Positions 42,281 through 49,857 of a stretch of DNA of 64,000 nucleotides are shown one piece after another (the first letter of the stretch is position 1; every line of letters starts with the position of its first letter). Origin of the DNA: Streptomyces sp. JH34 (lineage in GTDB: Bacteria > Actinomycetota > Actinomycetes > Streptomycetales > Streptomycetaceae); NCBI RefSeq assembly GCF_029428875.1, contig NZ_JAJSOO010000001.1, forward strand, positions 3,720,001-3,784,000. Reading direction: 5' to 3'. The position numbers and the translations under genes are program-made. Below the pieces are notes generated by a model. The model was not told the origin of the DNA. It did no database searches and saw only the letters and a program-made list of their open reading frames with translations.

Positions 42281-43198
42281 ATGACAGAGAATCAGGGACC
42301 CGCACACAAGAGGGACATGACCCGGCGCAGGGTGATCCTGGCCGGCGGAGCGGCCGTCGTAGCGGCCGGAGTCGGGGCAGGTGTCGTCGCGACCGCCTCG
42401 GCCGGCGAGGAGGGGAGCGCCGCCTCCGGCACGAAGGCCGGGCAGGCCGAGGTCTGCTACCGGCTGACCTCGGAGACCACCGAGGGCCCGTACTACATCG
42501 ACGCCGACAAGATCAGGAAGGACATCACCGAGGACAAGGAGGGCATCCCGCTGACCCTCCGGCTCAAGGTGATCGACTCCGACACCTGCAAACCGCTGAA
42601 GAAGGCGGCCGTCGACATCTGGCACTGCGACGCGCTGGGGATCTACTCCGGCTACGAGAGCATGAGCCAGGGCGGCCCCGGCGGCGGCACCCCGCCGAGC
42701 GGCGCCCCCACCGACGCACCGACCGGGACCCCCACCGGGACGCCCCCTTCCGGTGGCCCGGGCGGTGGTGGCGGGCACAGCGAACCCACCGACGACGAGC
42801 GCTACCTGCGCGGCACCCAGCTCACCGATCGGCACGGGTTCGTGGAGTTCACGACGATCTTCCCGGGCTGGTACCAGGGCCGTGCCGTGCACATCCACAC
42901 CAAGGTGCACGTCGGCGGGAAGATGACCGACGCCGGGTACGAGGGCGGCCACACCTGCCACACCGGCCAGTTCTTCTTCGCCGAGTCCGCGGTCCTCGAC
43001 TCCGCGAAGGAGGAACCGTACGCGACGAGCACCACCACTCGGACGACCCTGACCGAGGACACCATCTACGACCAGAGCGGGGTGACGGGCGGCCTGCTGA
43101 AACTCTCCTACCGCAAGGGCGGGATGGCGCGCGGCGTGACCGGGTCGATCACGATGGGCGTCGACCCCGACGAGACCCACGACGGCACCGGTCTCTGA
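42281..43198 (+). CDS. Tat-exported intradiol ring-cleavage dioxygenase-like protein
   Basis: The 305-residue protein has a twin-arginine signal (T-R-R-R-V-I-L-A-G-G near residues 14-23) and an intradiol dioxygenase core: T-E-G-P-Y-Y, D-I-W-H-C-D-A-x-G-x-Y (first Tyr/His ligands) and H-I-H-T-K-V-H. A Gly/Pro/Thr-rich insertion of about 45 residues follows the D-I-W-H motif. Secreted relatives in Streptomyces act on catechols from lignin breakdown, but activity here is an inference. ATG 42281 may be leaderless; the ATG at codon 13 with GAGGGA just before it is an alternative. Confidence 0.9.
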   Translation: MTENQGPAHKRDMTRRRVILAGGAAVVAAGVGAGVVATASAGEEGSAASGTKAGQAEVCYRLTSETTEGPYYIDADKIRKDITEDKEGIPLTLRLKVIDSDTCKPLKKAAVDIWHCDALGIYSGYESMSQGGPGGGTPPSGAPTDAPTGTPTGTPPSGGPGGGGGHSEPTDDERYLRGTQLTDRHGFVEFTTIFPGWYQGRAVHIHTKVHVGGKMTDAGYEGGHTCHTGQFFFAESAVLDSAKEEPYATSTTTRTTLTEDTIYDQSGVTGGLLKLSYRKGGMARGVTGSITMGVDPDETHDGTGL

Positions 43199-43242
43199 GG
43201 CCTCGGAGACCGGCGGAGGCATCGAGGGCCCCCCGGTGAAGG

Positions 43243-43267
43243 GCCCGGAGCCGCGACGGCTCCGGGC
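43243..43267 (+). terminator. terminator of the dioxygenase gene
   Basis: An 11-bp stem (43243-43253 with 43257-43267) with loop CGA is followed by TCCTTTCC. Confidence 0.75.
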
Positions 43268-43426
43268 TCCTTTCCTGCGTACGGGTGGACCATGCGGAAC
43301 TTCACGGACCTCGGGTACCGGAACCGGGTACATCCCGATGGCCCCGGTTCCGATTCGGTGCCGCCGGGCGGGCAAGGACCGGCACGGGAAGTGCTGGTCC
43401 GCCCCTCAACCGAGGAGTTCCGCACC

Positions 43427-44191
43427 GTGTCCGTCCCGCGCCGCCCCTTTCTTCTGCTCGTCGTCCTGTTCCTGCTGGTCATCGGCTGTTCCGCCGGGGC
43501 GGTGCCGACCTCCGACCCGGTCGCGCCCCACGGTGCCGCCGGTTCCGGGGCCGCCGAGAACGGGCGGATCCTTGCCGTGGAGCCGTCCCGCGGCCCGTCG
43601 GAGATTCCGGGGCTGGGTCCGCAGACCCGGGCGCGGATTCCCGCCACCGCCCGGCAGGCCCTGGTGGTGACGGGGCAGGGCCCGGATTCCAACCGTTCCG
43701 CGGTCGTGCTCCACAGCCTCGACGACCCGGCCCTCGGCTGGAGACCCGAGGCGGGCCCCTGGCCCGCCCACAACGGCATGGAGGGCTGGACCGACCGCCA
43801 CCTCGCCGACGACCTCAGATCCCCCGCCGGGGTCTTCGGCCTCACCGACGCGGGCGGCCGGCTGCCCGACCCGGGTGCCCTGCTCCCGTACGACGAGGAG
43901 GCCCGCTTCGCGGTCAGCGGTGAAGGTTTCCTCGGGGAGCCCCTGGAGGGTTCGTTCGACTACGTCGTCGCCATCAACTACAACCGCACCCCGGGCACGT
44001 CCCCGCTGGACCGCGAGAGGCCCCTCGGTGAGGAGCGGGGCGGCGGCATCTGGGTCCACGTGGACCACGGCGGCCCCACCCAGGGCTGCGTCTCGCTGAC
44101 CGAGGACAGGATGCGGGAACTCCTGCTCGCCCTGGACCCCGCCAAGTACCCCGTGATCGTGATGGGGGACGCCGCGTCGCTGGCCAGGTGA
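43427..44191 (+). CDS. L,D-transpeptidase-like lipoprotein
   Basis: The 254-residue product has a lipoprotein signal peptide (hydrophobic 8-20, lipobox V-I-G-C with C21) and a catalytic domain ending in W-V-H-V-D-H-G-G-P-T-Q-G-C-V-S-L, the H-x-T-x-G-C motif of YkuD-type L,D-transpeptidases (C221). It would sit outside the membrane and act on peptidoglycan, although the preceding sequence is divergent and hydrolase activity is possible. GTG 43427 has GAGGAG 9 bases upstream; longer readings add a polar stretch before the signal peptide. Confidence 0.85.
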   Translation: MSVPRRPFLLLVVLFLLVIGCSAGAVPTSDPVAPHGAAGSGAAENGRILAVEPSRGPSEIPGLGPQTRARIPATARQALVVTGQGPDSNRSAVVLHSLDDPALGWRPEAGPWPAHNGMEGWTDRHLADDLRSPAGVFGLTDAGGRLPDPGALLPYDEEARFAVSGEGFLGEPLEGSFDYVVAINYNRTPGTSPLDRERPLGEERGGGIWVHVDHGGPTQGCVSLTEDRMRELLLALDPAKYPVIVMGDAASLAR

Positions 44192-44220
44192 CGCGGGCGG
44201 ACGCCCTGACCCATCACACG

Positions 44221-44261
44221 CGGGAGCCCGGGCCCCGAACACATCGGGACCCGGGCTCCCG
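44221..44261. terminator. bidirectional terminator between L,D-transpeptidase and metG genes
   Basis: A 12-bp perfect stem (44221-44232 with 44250-44261), with a further short inner stem, lies between convergent stops. Confidence 0.8.
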
Positions 44262-44276
44262 CGTCGTGTACGCCGC

Positions 44277-45881
44277 TTACGCGGGCTTCTCCTCCAGGCG
44301 CGGGAACAGCACCGCGCCCTTCGTCACCGTCGCGCCCGCGGGCAGCTGTCCCCAGCGGCCCGCGTCCTGGACCCGCTGGTCGGCCAGGGCACCCAGGGAC
44401 GCCTCGGCGCCCAGGGAGTCCCACAGCCTCTGCGAGGTGTCCGGCATGACGGCGTTCAGCAGGACCGCGACACCGCGCAGTGACTCCGCCGCCGTGTACA
44501 GGATGGTCGCGAGCCGGGCCTGGCCCTCCGGCGACGTGTCCTTGGCCACCTTCCAGGGCTCCTGCTCGGTGATGTAGCCGTTGACCTGCTTCACGAAGTC
44601 GAAGACCGCCAGGATGCCGCCCTGGAAGTCCAGCTCCTCGCCGATCCTGGAGTCCGCCGTGGCGACCGCCTGGGCCAGGCCCTCCTGGACCGCCCGCTCC
44701 GCGTCACCGGCCGCGGGGTCCTCCGGGAGCGCACCGCCGAAGTACTTGCCGACCATGGCCGCGACGCGCGAGGCGAGGTTGCCGTAGTCGTTGGCGAGCT
44801 CCGAGGTGTAGCGGGCGCTGAAGTCCTCCCACGAGAACGAACCGTCGCTGCCGTACGCGATGGCCCGCAGGAAGTACCAGCGGTACGCGTCGACGCCGAA
44901 GTGCGAGGTCAGGTCCTGCGGCTTGATGCCCGTCAGGTTCGACTTCGACATCTTCTCGCCGCCGACCATCAGCCAGCCGTTGGCGACGACCTTGCCGGGC
45001 AGCGGCAGCCCCTGCGCCATCAGCATGGCCGGCCAGATGACCGAGTGGAAGCGCAGGATGTCCTTGCCGATCAGGTGGACGTCCGCCGGGAAGGTGCCGT
45101 CGAACTTCTCCTGGTTGGCGCCGTAGCCGACCGCCGTGGCGTAGTTGAGCAGGGCGTCGATCCACACGTAGATGACGTGCTTCGGGTCCCACGGCACCGG
45201 GACGCCCCAGTCGAAGGTGGAACGCGAGATCGACAGGTCCTGGAGACCCTGCTTGACGAAGTTCACGATCTCGTTGCGGGCGGACTCGGGCTGGATGAAG
45301 TCCGGGTTGGCCGCGTAGAACTCCATGAGCTTCGGGCCGTACTCGCTCAGCTTGAAGAAGTAGTTCTCCTCCTTGAGGAGTTCCACCGGCTTCTTGTGGA
45401 TCGGGCACAGCTTCGTGCCGTCCTCGGCCTCGATCAGGTCGCCGGGGAGCTTGTACTCCTCGCAGCCCACGCAGTACGGGCCTTCGTACCCGCCCTTGTA
45501 GATCTGGTCCTTGTCGAACAGGTCCTGCACGAATTCCTGCACACGGTCCGTGTGCCGCTTCTCCGTCGTACGGATGAAGTCGTCGTTCGCGATGTTCAAG
45601 TGCTCCCAGAGGGGCTTCCAGGCCTCCTCGACGAGCTTGTCGCACCAAGCCTGAGGGGTGACGTTGTTCGCCTCGGCCGTGCGCATGATCTTCTGACCGT
45701 GCTCGTCCGTGCCGGTGAGGTACCACACCTTCTCGCCGCGCTGGCGGTGCCAGCGGGTGAGCACGTCGCCTGCGACGGTCGTGTAGGCGTGGCCCAGGTG
45801 AGGAGCGTCGTTGACGTAGTAAATGGGGGTCGAGACGTAAAACGCCTTCGCCCCCTGCTTCTCGGATCCAGTGGCCGCCAT
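44277..45881 (-). CDS. metG: methionyl-tRNA synthetase
   Basis: The 534-residue protein is a class I synthetase with P-H-L-G-H-A-Y (HIGH-type), a zinc knuckle region (Y-C-V-G-C-E-E-Y and L-C-P-I-H-K-K-P), G-E-K-M-S-K-S-N, and an anticodon-binding C-terminal domain (Y-I-T-E-Q-E-P-W). It lacks the C-terminal EMAP-type extension of some bacterial enzymes. A TAGGAT box ends 7 bases before ATG 45881, so the mRNA is probably leaderless. The gene is divergent from a two-component system. Confidence 0.97.
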   Translation of the reverse strand: MAATGSEKQGAKAFYVSTPIYYVNDAPHLGHAYTTVAGDVLTRWHRQRGEKVWYLTGTDEHGQKIMRTAEANNVTPQAWCDKLVEEAWKPLWEHLNIANDDFIRTTEKRHTDRVQEFVQDLFDKDQIYKGGYEGPYCVGCEEYKLPGDLIEAEDGTKLCPIHKKPVELLKEENYFFKLSEYGPKLMEFYAANPDFIQPESARNEIVNFVKQGLQDLSISRSTFDWGVPVPWDPKHVIYVWIDALLNYATAVGYGANQEKFDGTFPADVHLIGKDILRFHSVIWPAMLMAQGLPLPGKVVANGWLMVGGEKMSKSNLTGIKPQDLTSHFGVDAYRWYFLRAIAYGSDGSFSWEDFSARYTSELANDYGNLASRVAAMVGKYFGGALPEDPAAGDAERAVQEGLAQAVATADSRIGEELDFQGGILAVFDFVKQVNGYITEQEPWKVAKDTSPEGQARLATILYTAAESLRGVAVLLNAVMPDTSQRLWDSLGAEASLGALADQRVQDAGRWGQLPAGATVTKGAVLFPRLEEKPA

Positions 45882-45888
45882 GGTCGAA

Positions 45889-45894
45889 ATCCTA
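45889..45894 (-). promoter_or_regulatory. putative -10 element, leaderless metG
   Basis: TAGGAT on the minus strand, 7 bases before ATG 45881. Confidence 0.6.
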
Positions 45895-46028
45895 ACGGCC
45901 CGTGGGAGATCCACTCACATCGATTGCGGCGGCCCCGGCCGCGGAGAGCTTTGCGAAACATCCTTTCCCGTACCAAAGACGCATCCTGGGAGGAGTTTGC
46001 ACGCGTGCACGAGGCAGGGGACAACACG

Positions 46029-46682
46029 ATGCGGGTACTGGTCGCCGAGGACGAGGAGATCCTGGCGGAACTGGTGGCGACCGGGCTGCGGCGCGCCGGG
46101 TTCGCGGTGGACACCGTGTACAGCGGGGACGCCGCGCTCGCCTATCTGGGGCTCCACGACTACGACGTGGTCGTCCTCGACCGTGATCTCCCCCGGGTGC
46201 ACGGCGACGACGTGGCCCGCAGGCTCGTGTCGGCCGGGTCCCGCACCAGGATCCTGATGCTCACCGCCTCCGGGACCATGGAGGACCGGGTGGAAGGGCT
46301 CGACCTCGGCGCCGACGACTACGTGAGCAAGCCCTTCGAGTTCCCCGAACTGGTGTCACGGGTGCGTGCCCTGCGGCGCCGCAGCGCCCGGCCCGTCCCG
46401 CCGCAGCTGGAGAGACACGGCATCAGACTCGACAGCGTGCGCCGTGCCGCCACCCGGGACGGGCGGGACCTGGATCTGTCGCCGAAGGAGTTCACCGTGC
46501 TGCAGCTGCTGCTGGAGGCCGACGGGGCCACCGTCAGCGCGGAGGAACTGCTGGAGCGGGCCTGGGACGCCAACGCGGACCCCTTCACGGGCGCCGTGCG
46601 CGTCTGTATGAGCAAGCTGCGCGCCAAGCTGGGGGAGCCGGCGCTGATCCGTACCGTGCAGGGCGTCGGGTACGCCCTGTGA
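46029..46682 (+). CDS. OmpR-family response regulator
   Basis: The 217-residue protein has a receiver domain (V-A-E-D-E-E near the N terminus, phosphorylatable D51 in V-V-L-D-R-D-L-P, K in S-K-P-F) and a winged-helix output domain (L-S-P-K-E-F-T-V-L, then R-T-V-Q-G-V-G-Y). It pairs with the histidine kinase whose GTG overlaps its stop. GGGGA lies 7 bases before the ATG. Its signal and targets cannot be inferred from the window. Confidence 0.95.
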   Translation: MRVLVAEDEEILAELVATGLRRAGFAVDTVYSGDAALAYLGLHDYDVVVLDRDLPRVHGDDVARRLVSAGSRTRILMLTASGTMEDRVEGLDLGADDYVSKPFEFPELVSRVRALRRRSARPVPPQLERHGIRLDSVRRAATRDGRDLDLSPKEFTVLQLLLEADGATVSAEELLERAWDANADPFTGAVRVCMSKLRAKLGEPALIRTVQGVGYAL

Positions 46683-47941
46683 GCCGGCTGCTGAGCCTGG
46701 TGAGAGCGACCGGGGCCTCCCAGGTGCGGCACTCGACGATCCGGATGCGTATCGCCCTCGTCTACGGCGGGGTCTTCCTGGTGCTCGGTACGGCGCTGCT
46801 CGCCACGGTCAACCTGGCCTCGCGCGCCGGCACGGACTCGCAGGCGCGCGCCATCGCCACGTCCGCCGCGGTCGCCCAGCCCGGCTTCGCGGTCAACGGC
46901 CCCCTGCACGCGCGGGGCCGCCTCGGACCGCCCACGGTCTACGACCTCACCGACGACGTCAGCGACGCCGCGAGCAGGGAGCTCCTGTACTGGTCGGCCG
47001 CCGCGCTGCTCGTCATGACGGGGTGCGCCGTCGGGGTGGGCTGGTGGACCGCGGGGCGGGTGCTGCGGCCCGTCCACGCGATGACCGCGAAGGCGCGACG
47101 GCTCTCCGAGCACACGCTGCACGAGCGGATCGCGTCCAGTGGTCCGGACGACGAGCTGAAGGAGCTGGGGGAGACGCTCGACGCGCTGCTGGCCCGGCTG
47201 GAGAAGGCCTTCGACAGCCAGCGCCGGTTCATCGCCAACGCCTCGCACGAACTGCGGACCCCGCTGGCCACCCAGCGGGCGGCGATCCAGGTCGGCCTCG
47301 ACGATCCGTCACCGGAGGACCTCGTACGCACCCGGCGGACGCTGCTGGACAACAACCGGCGCAGTGAGCGGCTCATCGAGGGGCTGCTGGTGCTGGCACG
47401 CAGCGAACGGGGTCTCGCGAGGAGCGAGCGCACGCCGGTGGACCTGGCGCGGGTGGTGGATGAGGAGGCCGCCCGGCCCCTGGCGGCGACGGAGCGGACA
47501 GCGGCGTCCCGGCCGGAGGTCACGGTCACGGCGGAGCCCTGCGTCGTACGCGGGAACCGGCAGCTCCTCGCGCAACTGGTGGCGAACCTGCTGTCCAACG
47601 CGGTCCGCTACAACGTGCCCGGGGGCCGGGTGGAGGTGTCACTGTCGGCGGACGGCGCCCTGGTGGTCCGCAACACGGGCCCCGCGGTGGCGGAGGGGGA
47701 CATCGCCGGGTTCTTCCAGCCGTTCCGGCGCGGGGAGGGGCGGGACCGGATGGGCCAGGGCTCGGGGCTCGGGCTGTCGATCGTGCGTTCCATCGCGCTG
47801 GCCCACGGCGGTACGGCCACGGCGGTGCCCGGCCCGGAGGGCGGGCTCGCCGTGACCGTACGGCTGCCGGTGGATCAGTCTTCCGCGACCACTCCGCGGG
47901 CGGCGGCCCAGGCGGGGAGCCCGGCGAGGACCTCCCGGTAG
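46679..47941 (+). CDS. sensor histidine kinase
   Basis: The 420-residue kinase has two membrane helices (about 24-46 and 103-120) flanking a short extracellular loop of about 55 residues, a HAMP linker, the phosphoacceptor A-S-H-E-L-R-T-P, and an ATPase domain (N-L-L-S-N-A-V-R-Y, then G-S-G-L-G-L-S-I-V). It overlaps the regulator gene by 4 bases (GTGA). The last 67 bases, encoding a Ser/Thr/Ala-rich tail beyond the ATPase fold, are antisense to the end of the vWA gene. Confidence 0.95.
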   Translation: MSRLLSLVRATGASQVRHSTIRMRIALVYGGVFLVLGTALLATVNLASRAGTDSQARAIATSAAVAQPGFAVNGPLHARGRLGPPTVYDLTDDVSDAASRELLYWSAAALLVMTGCAVGVGWWTAGRVLRPVHAMTAKARRLSEHTLHERIASSGPDDELKELGETLDALLARLEKAFDSQRRFIANASHELRTPLATQRAAIQVGLDDPSPEDLVRTRRTLLDNNRRSERLIEGLLVLARSERGLARSERTPVDLARVVDEEAARPLAATERTAASRPEVTVTAEPCVVRGNRQLLAQLVANLLSNAVRYNVPGGRVEVSLSADGALVVRNTGPAVAEGDIAGFFQPFRRGEGRDRMGQGSGLGLSIVRSIALAHGGTATAVPGPEGGLAVTVRLPVDQSSATTPRAAAQAGSPARTSR

Positions 47942-49566
47942 AAGGCGGCGTCGGGCACCTCGCGCGGGGCGGGGCCCGCGTGGAAGAACCCGGCGTTCCC
48001 GACGTCCAGCCTGCGCAGGAAGTCGAAGCCCTTCGAGTCCTCCTCGCCGAACGCGACGAACTGGAAGAACAGCGGCAGCCGCGCCGCGTCCGCCAGCGCC
48101 TGCTTGGCCGCCACCTTGGCGTCCGGGGCCCCGTCCGTCTGGAAGATCACGAGAGCGGGGCCGGTGGCCCCGGACTTCTCGTAGTGCGTGACGATCTCCT
48201 CGACGGCCCGGTGGTAGTTCGTGCGGCCCAGTCGGCCGAGGCCCGCGTGCAGCTCGTCGATCCGGCCCTCGTGGGCGGTGAGGTCGACCGCACCGGTGCC
48301 GTCGATGTCGGTCGAGAAGAAGACGACGGGCACGGTGGCGTCGGCGTCGAGGTGCGCGGCGAGCGCCAGCGTGCGGTCGCCCAGGTGCTGGGCGCTGCCG
48401 TCCTTGTAGAACGGCCGCATGGAGCCGGAGCGGTCGAGGACCAGGTACACGGTGGCCCGCAGCCCGGTCAGCCCGTGTGCCTTGAGCGCGGCCTGTGCCG
48501 CCTTGTACGGGGCGACGAGCCCGGGCGCCGCGGCCTTGACCCGGGCGAGGGGGACGGCGGGCTTCCCGGTGGGGACGACGGCGTCGGGCGCGGCGACCGG
48601 CTCGGCGACCGGCTCGGCGGCGGCGACGGGAGCGACGGGGGTGACCGGTTCGGCGGCGGCGGGCGCGACGTCGGTGACCGGCTCGGCGACCGGTTCGGCG
48701 GCGACGGGCTCCGGTTCGGCGACCGGTTCGGCGGCAGCGACGGGAGCGGCGGCCGCCGGCTCGGGCTCGGCGGCGGGTGCCACCTCGGGTACGGCTTCGG
48801 CGGCGGGCGGGGTGGCGACGACGGCCTCGGCAACCGGCTCCACGACCGGCTTCACGACCGGCTCCACGACGTCGGCCTTCGGTGCCTCGGGCGAGGCCAC
48901 CGGCTCCGGCTCGGTCACCGGCTCGGCGGCGGGAGTCTCGACGGCGGCCGGTGCGGGAGCGGCCACGGCCTTCTCCGCTGCGGCGGGCGCGTCGGCGGCG
49001 GGCGCCGCCTCGGCAGCGGACGGCTCGTCCGCCGCAGGCGATGCCGCGACGGGCGCCGCCTCCGGCTCCGGCTTCGGTTCCTCCACCTTCGGCTCGGGTT
49101 CCGTCTCCGGCTCCGGGTCCATGTCGATCGTGATCGGCGCCGCGGCGGCCGGCTCGGTCTCGACGACGGTCTCCGCCGTGACGTCCTTACCGGCGTCCGT
49201 ACCGACCTCCGTTCCGGCGTCCACGGACTCCGCGGCCGGCTTCGCCTCCGGGTCCGACCCCTGGGCCGGGACCTTCGGTGCCGGTGTGGAGGTCGTCGTG
49301 GGCGCCGACGTCGCGGACGCCTTGTCGAAGGCCGCCGCCACCAGGTCCGATGCCTGGCCGCTGTCGTGCTCGGCACCGGCTGAACGGTCCGAGGGGGAGG
49401 CCGGGGCCGGTACCGAGGCCTTCGCGGGCTCGGCCGCCGTGTCGGCGGTGTCCGGCTCCGTCTCCGAGGGCTGGGTGCGCTCGGCCTGGGGCGGGACGGT
49501 GGCCGTGGTCGGCTCGTCCTGCTCCGTCCGGCCGAACACCTTGCGCAGCAAGCTCCGAATGCCCAT
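47875..49566 (-). CDS. vWA-domain protein (TerF-like) with long Ala/Pro/Glu/Val linker
   Basis: The 563-residue protein begins with a short basic segment (I-R-S-L-L-R-K-V-F-G), continues with about 300 residues of Ala/Pro/Glu/Val/Thr low complexity built of E-P-V-A-E-P-V and similar repeats, and ends with a von Willebrand A domain whose metal site is D-R-S-G-S-M with later T-D-G-A. The vWA part resembles TerF-type proteins seen with tellurite-resistance genes, but no ter genes are near. ATG 49566 has GAAAGG 8 bases upstream. The 3' end overlaps the kinase gene. Confidence 0.88.
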   Translation of the reverse strand: MGIRSLLRKVFGRTEQDEPTTATVPPQAERTQPSETEPDTADTAAEPAKASVPAPASPSDRSAGAEHDSGQASDLVAAAFDKASATSAPTTTSTPAPKVPAQGSDPEAKPAAESVDAGTEVGTDAGKDVTAETVVETEPAAAAPITIDMDPEPETEPEPKVEEPKPEPEAAPVAASPAADEPSAAEAAPAADAPAAAEKAVAAPAPAAVETPAAEPVTEPEPVASPEAPKADVVEPVVKPVVEPVAEAVVATPPAAEAVPEVAPAAEPEPAAAAPVAAAEPVAEPEPVAAEPVAEPVTDVAPAAAEPVTPVAPVAAAEPVAEPVAAPDAVVPTGKPAVPLARVKAAAPGLVAPYKAAQAALKAHGLTGLRATVYLVLDRSGSMRPFYKDGSAQHLGDRTLALAAHLDADATVPVVFFSTDIDGTGAVDLTAHEGRIDELHAGLGRLGRTNYHRAVEEIVTHYEKSGATGPALVIFQTDGAPDAKVAAKQALADAARLPLFFQFVAFGEEDSKGFDFLRRLDVGNAGFFHAGPAPREVPDAAFYREVLAGLPAWAAARGVVAED

Positions 49567-49857
49567 GGGCGAGGCCTTTCGCATGAGTTGGGTGCGATAA
49601 ATGTCCGTACTGCGGGAATTGATCCCTGGCCAGGGCGGATACGTAAGGTTAGCGGCCGGATCCGGCCGTTCGGTGGCGCGGCCCGCCCCTGCGTCAACCG
49701 AGCTCCAACCGAGTCGTCACCGAGTTCTCGACCGGGCGCCCAACGGCCGGAAGGGCAGCGGTGTCCCGGACTTCACCCTCTGTTCACCGGCAGTCCCACG
49801 TATGGCGTGGATCCGCACCTACCGTCACGCGTGACACACAGACGGAGGGACGAAAAC
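49567..49857. promoter_or_regulatory. divergent promoter region, vWA gene and phoX
   Basis: The 291 bases hold the PHO box (49771-49788) and a likely phoX -10 (TACCGT, 49820-49825). I saw no gene here. Confidence 0.55.
49771..49788 (+). promoter_or_regulatory. PHO box (PhoP-binding direct repeats) upstream of phoX
   Basis: CTTCACC-CTCT-GTTCACC matches the Streptomyces PHO-box plan of GTTCACC direct repeats every 11 bases. It lies 31 bases before the candidate -10 and 70 bases before the phoX start. Confidence 0.8.
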
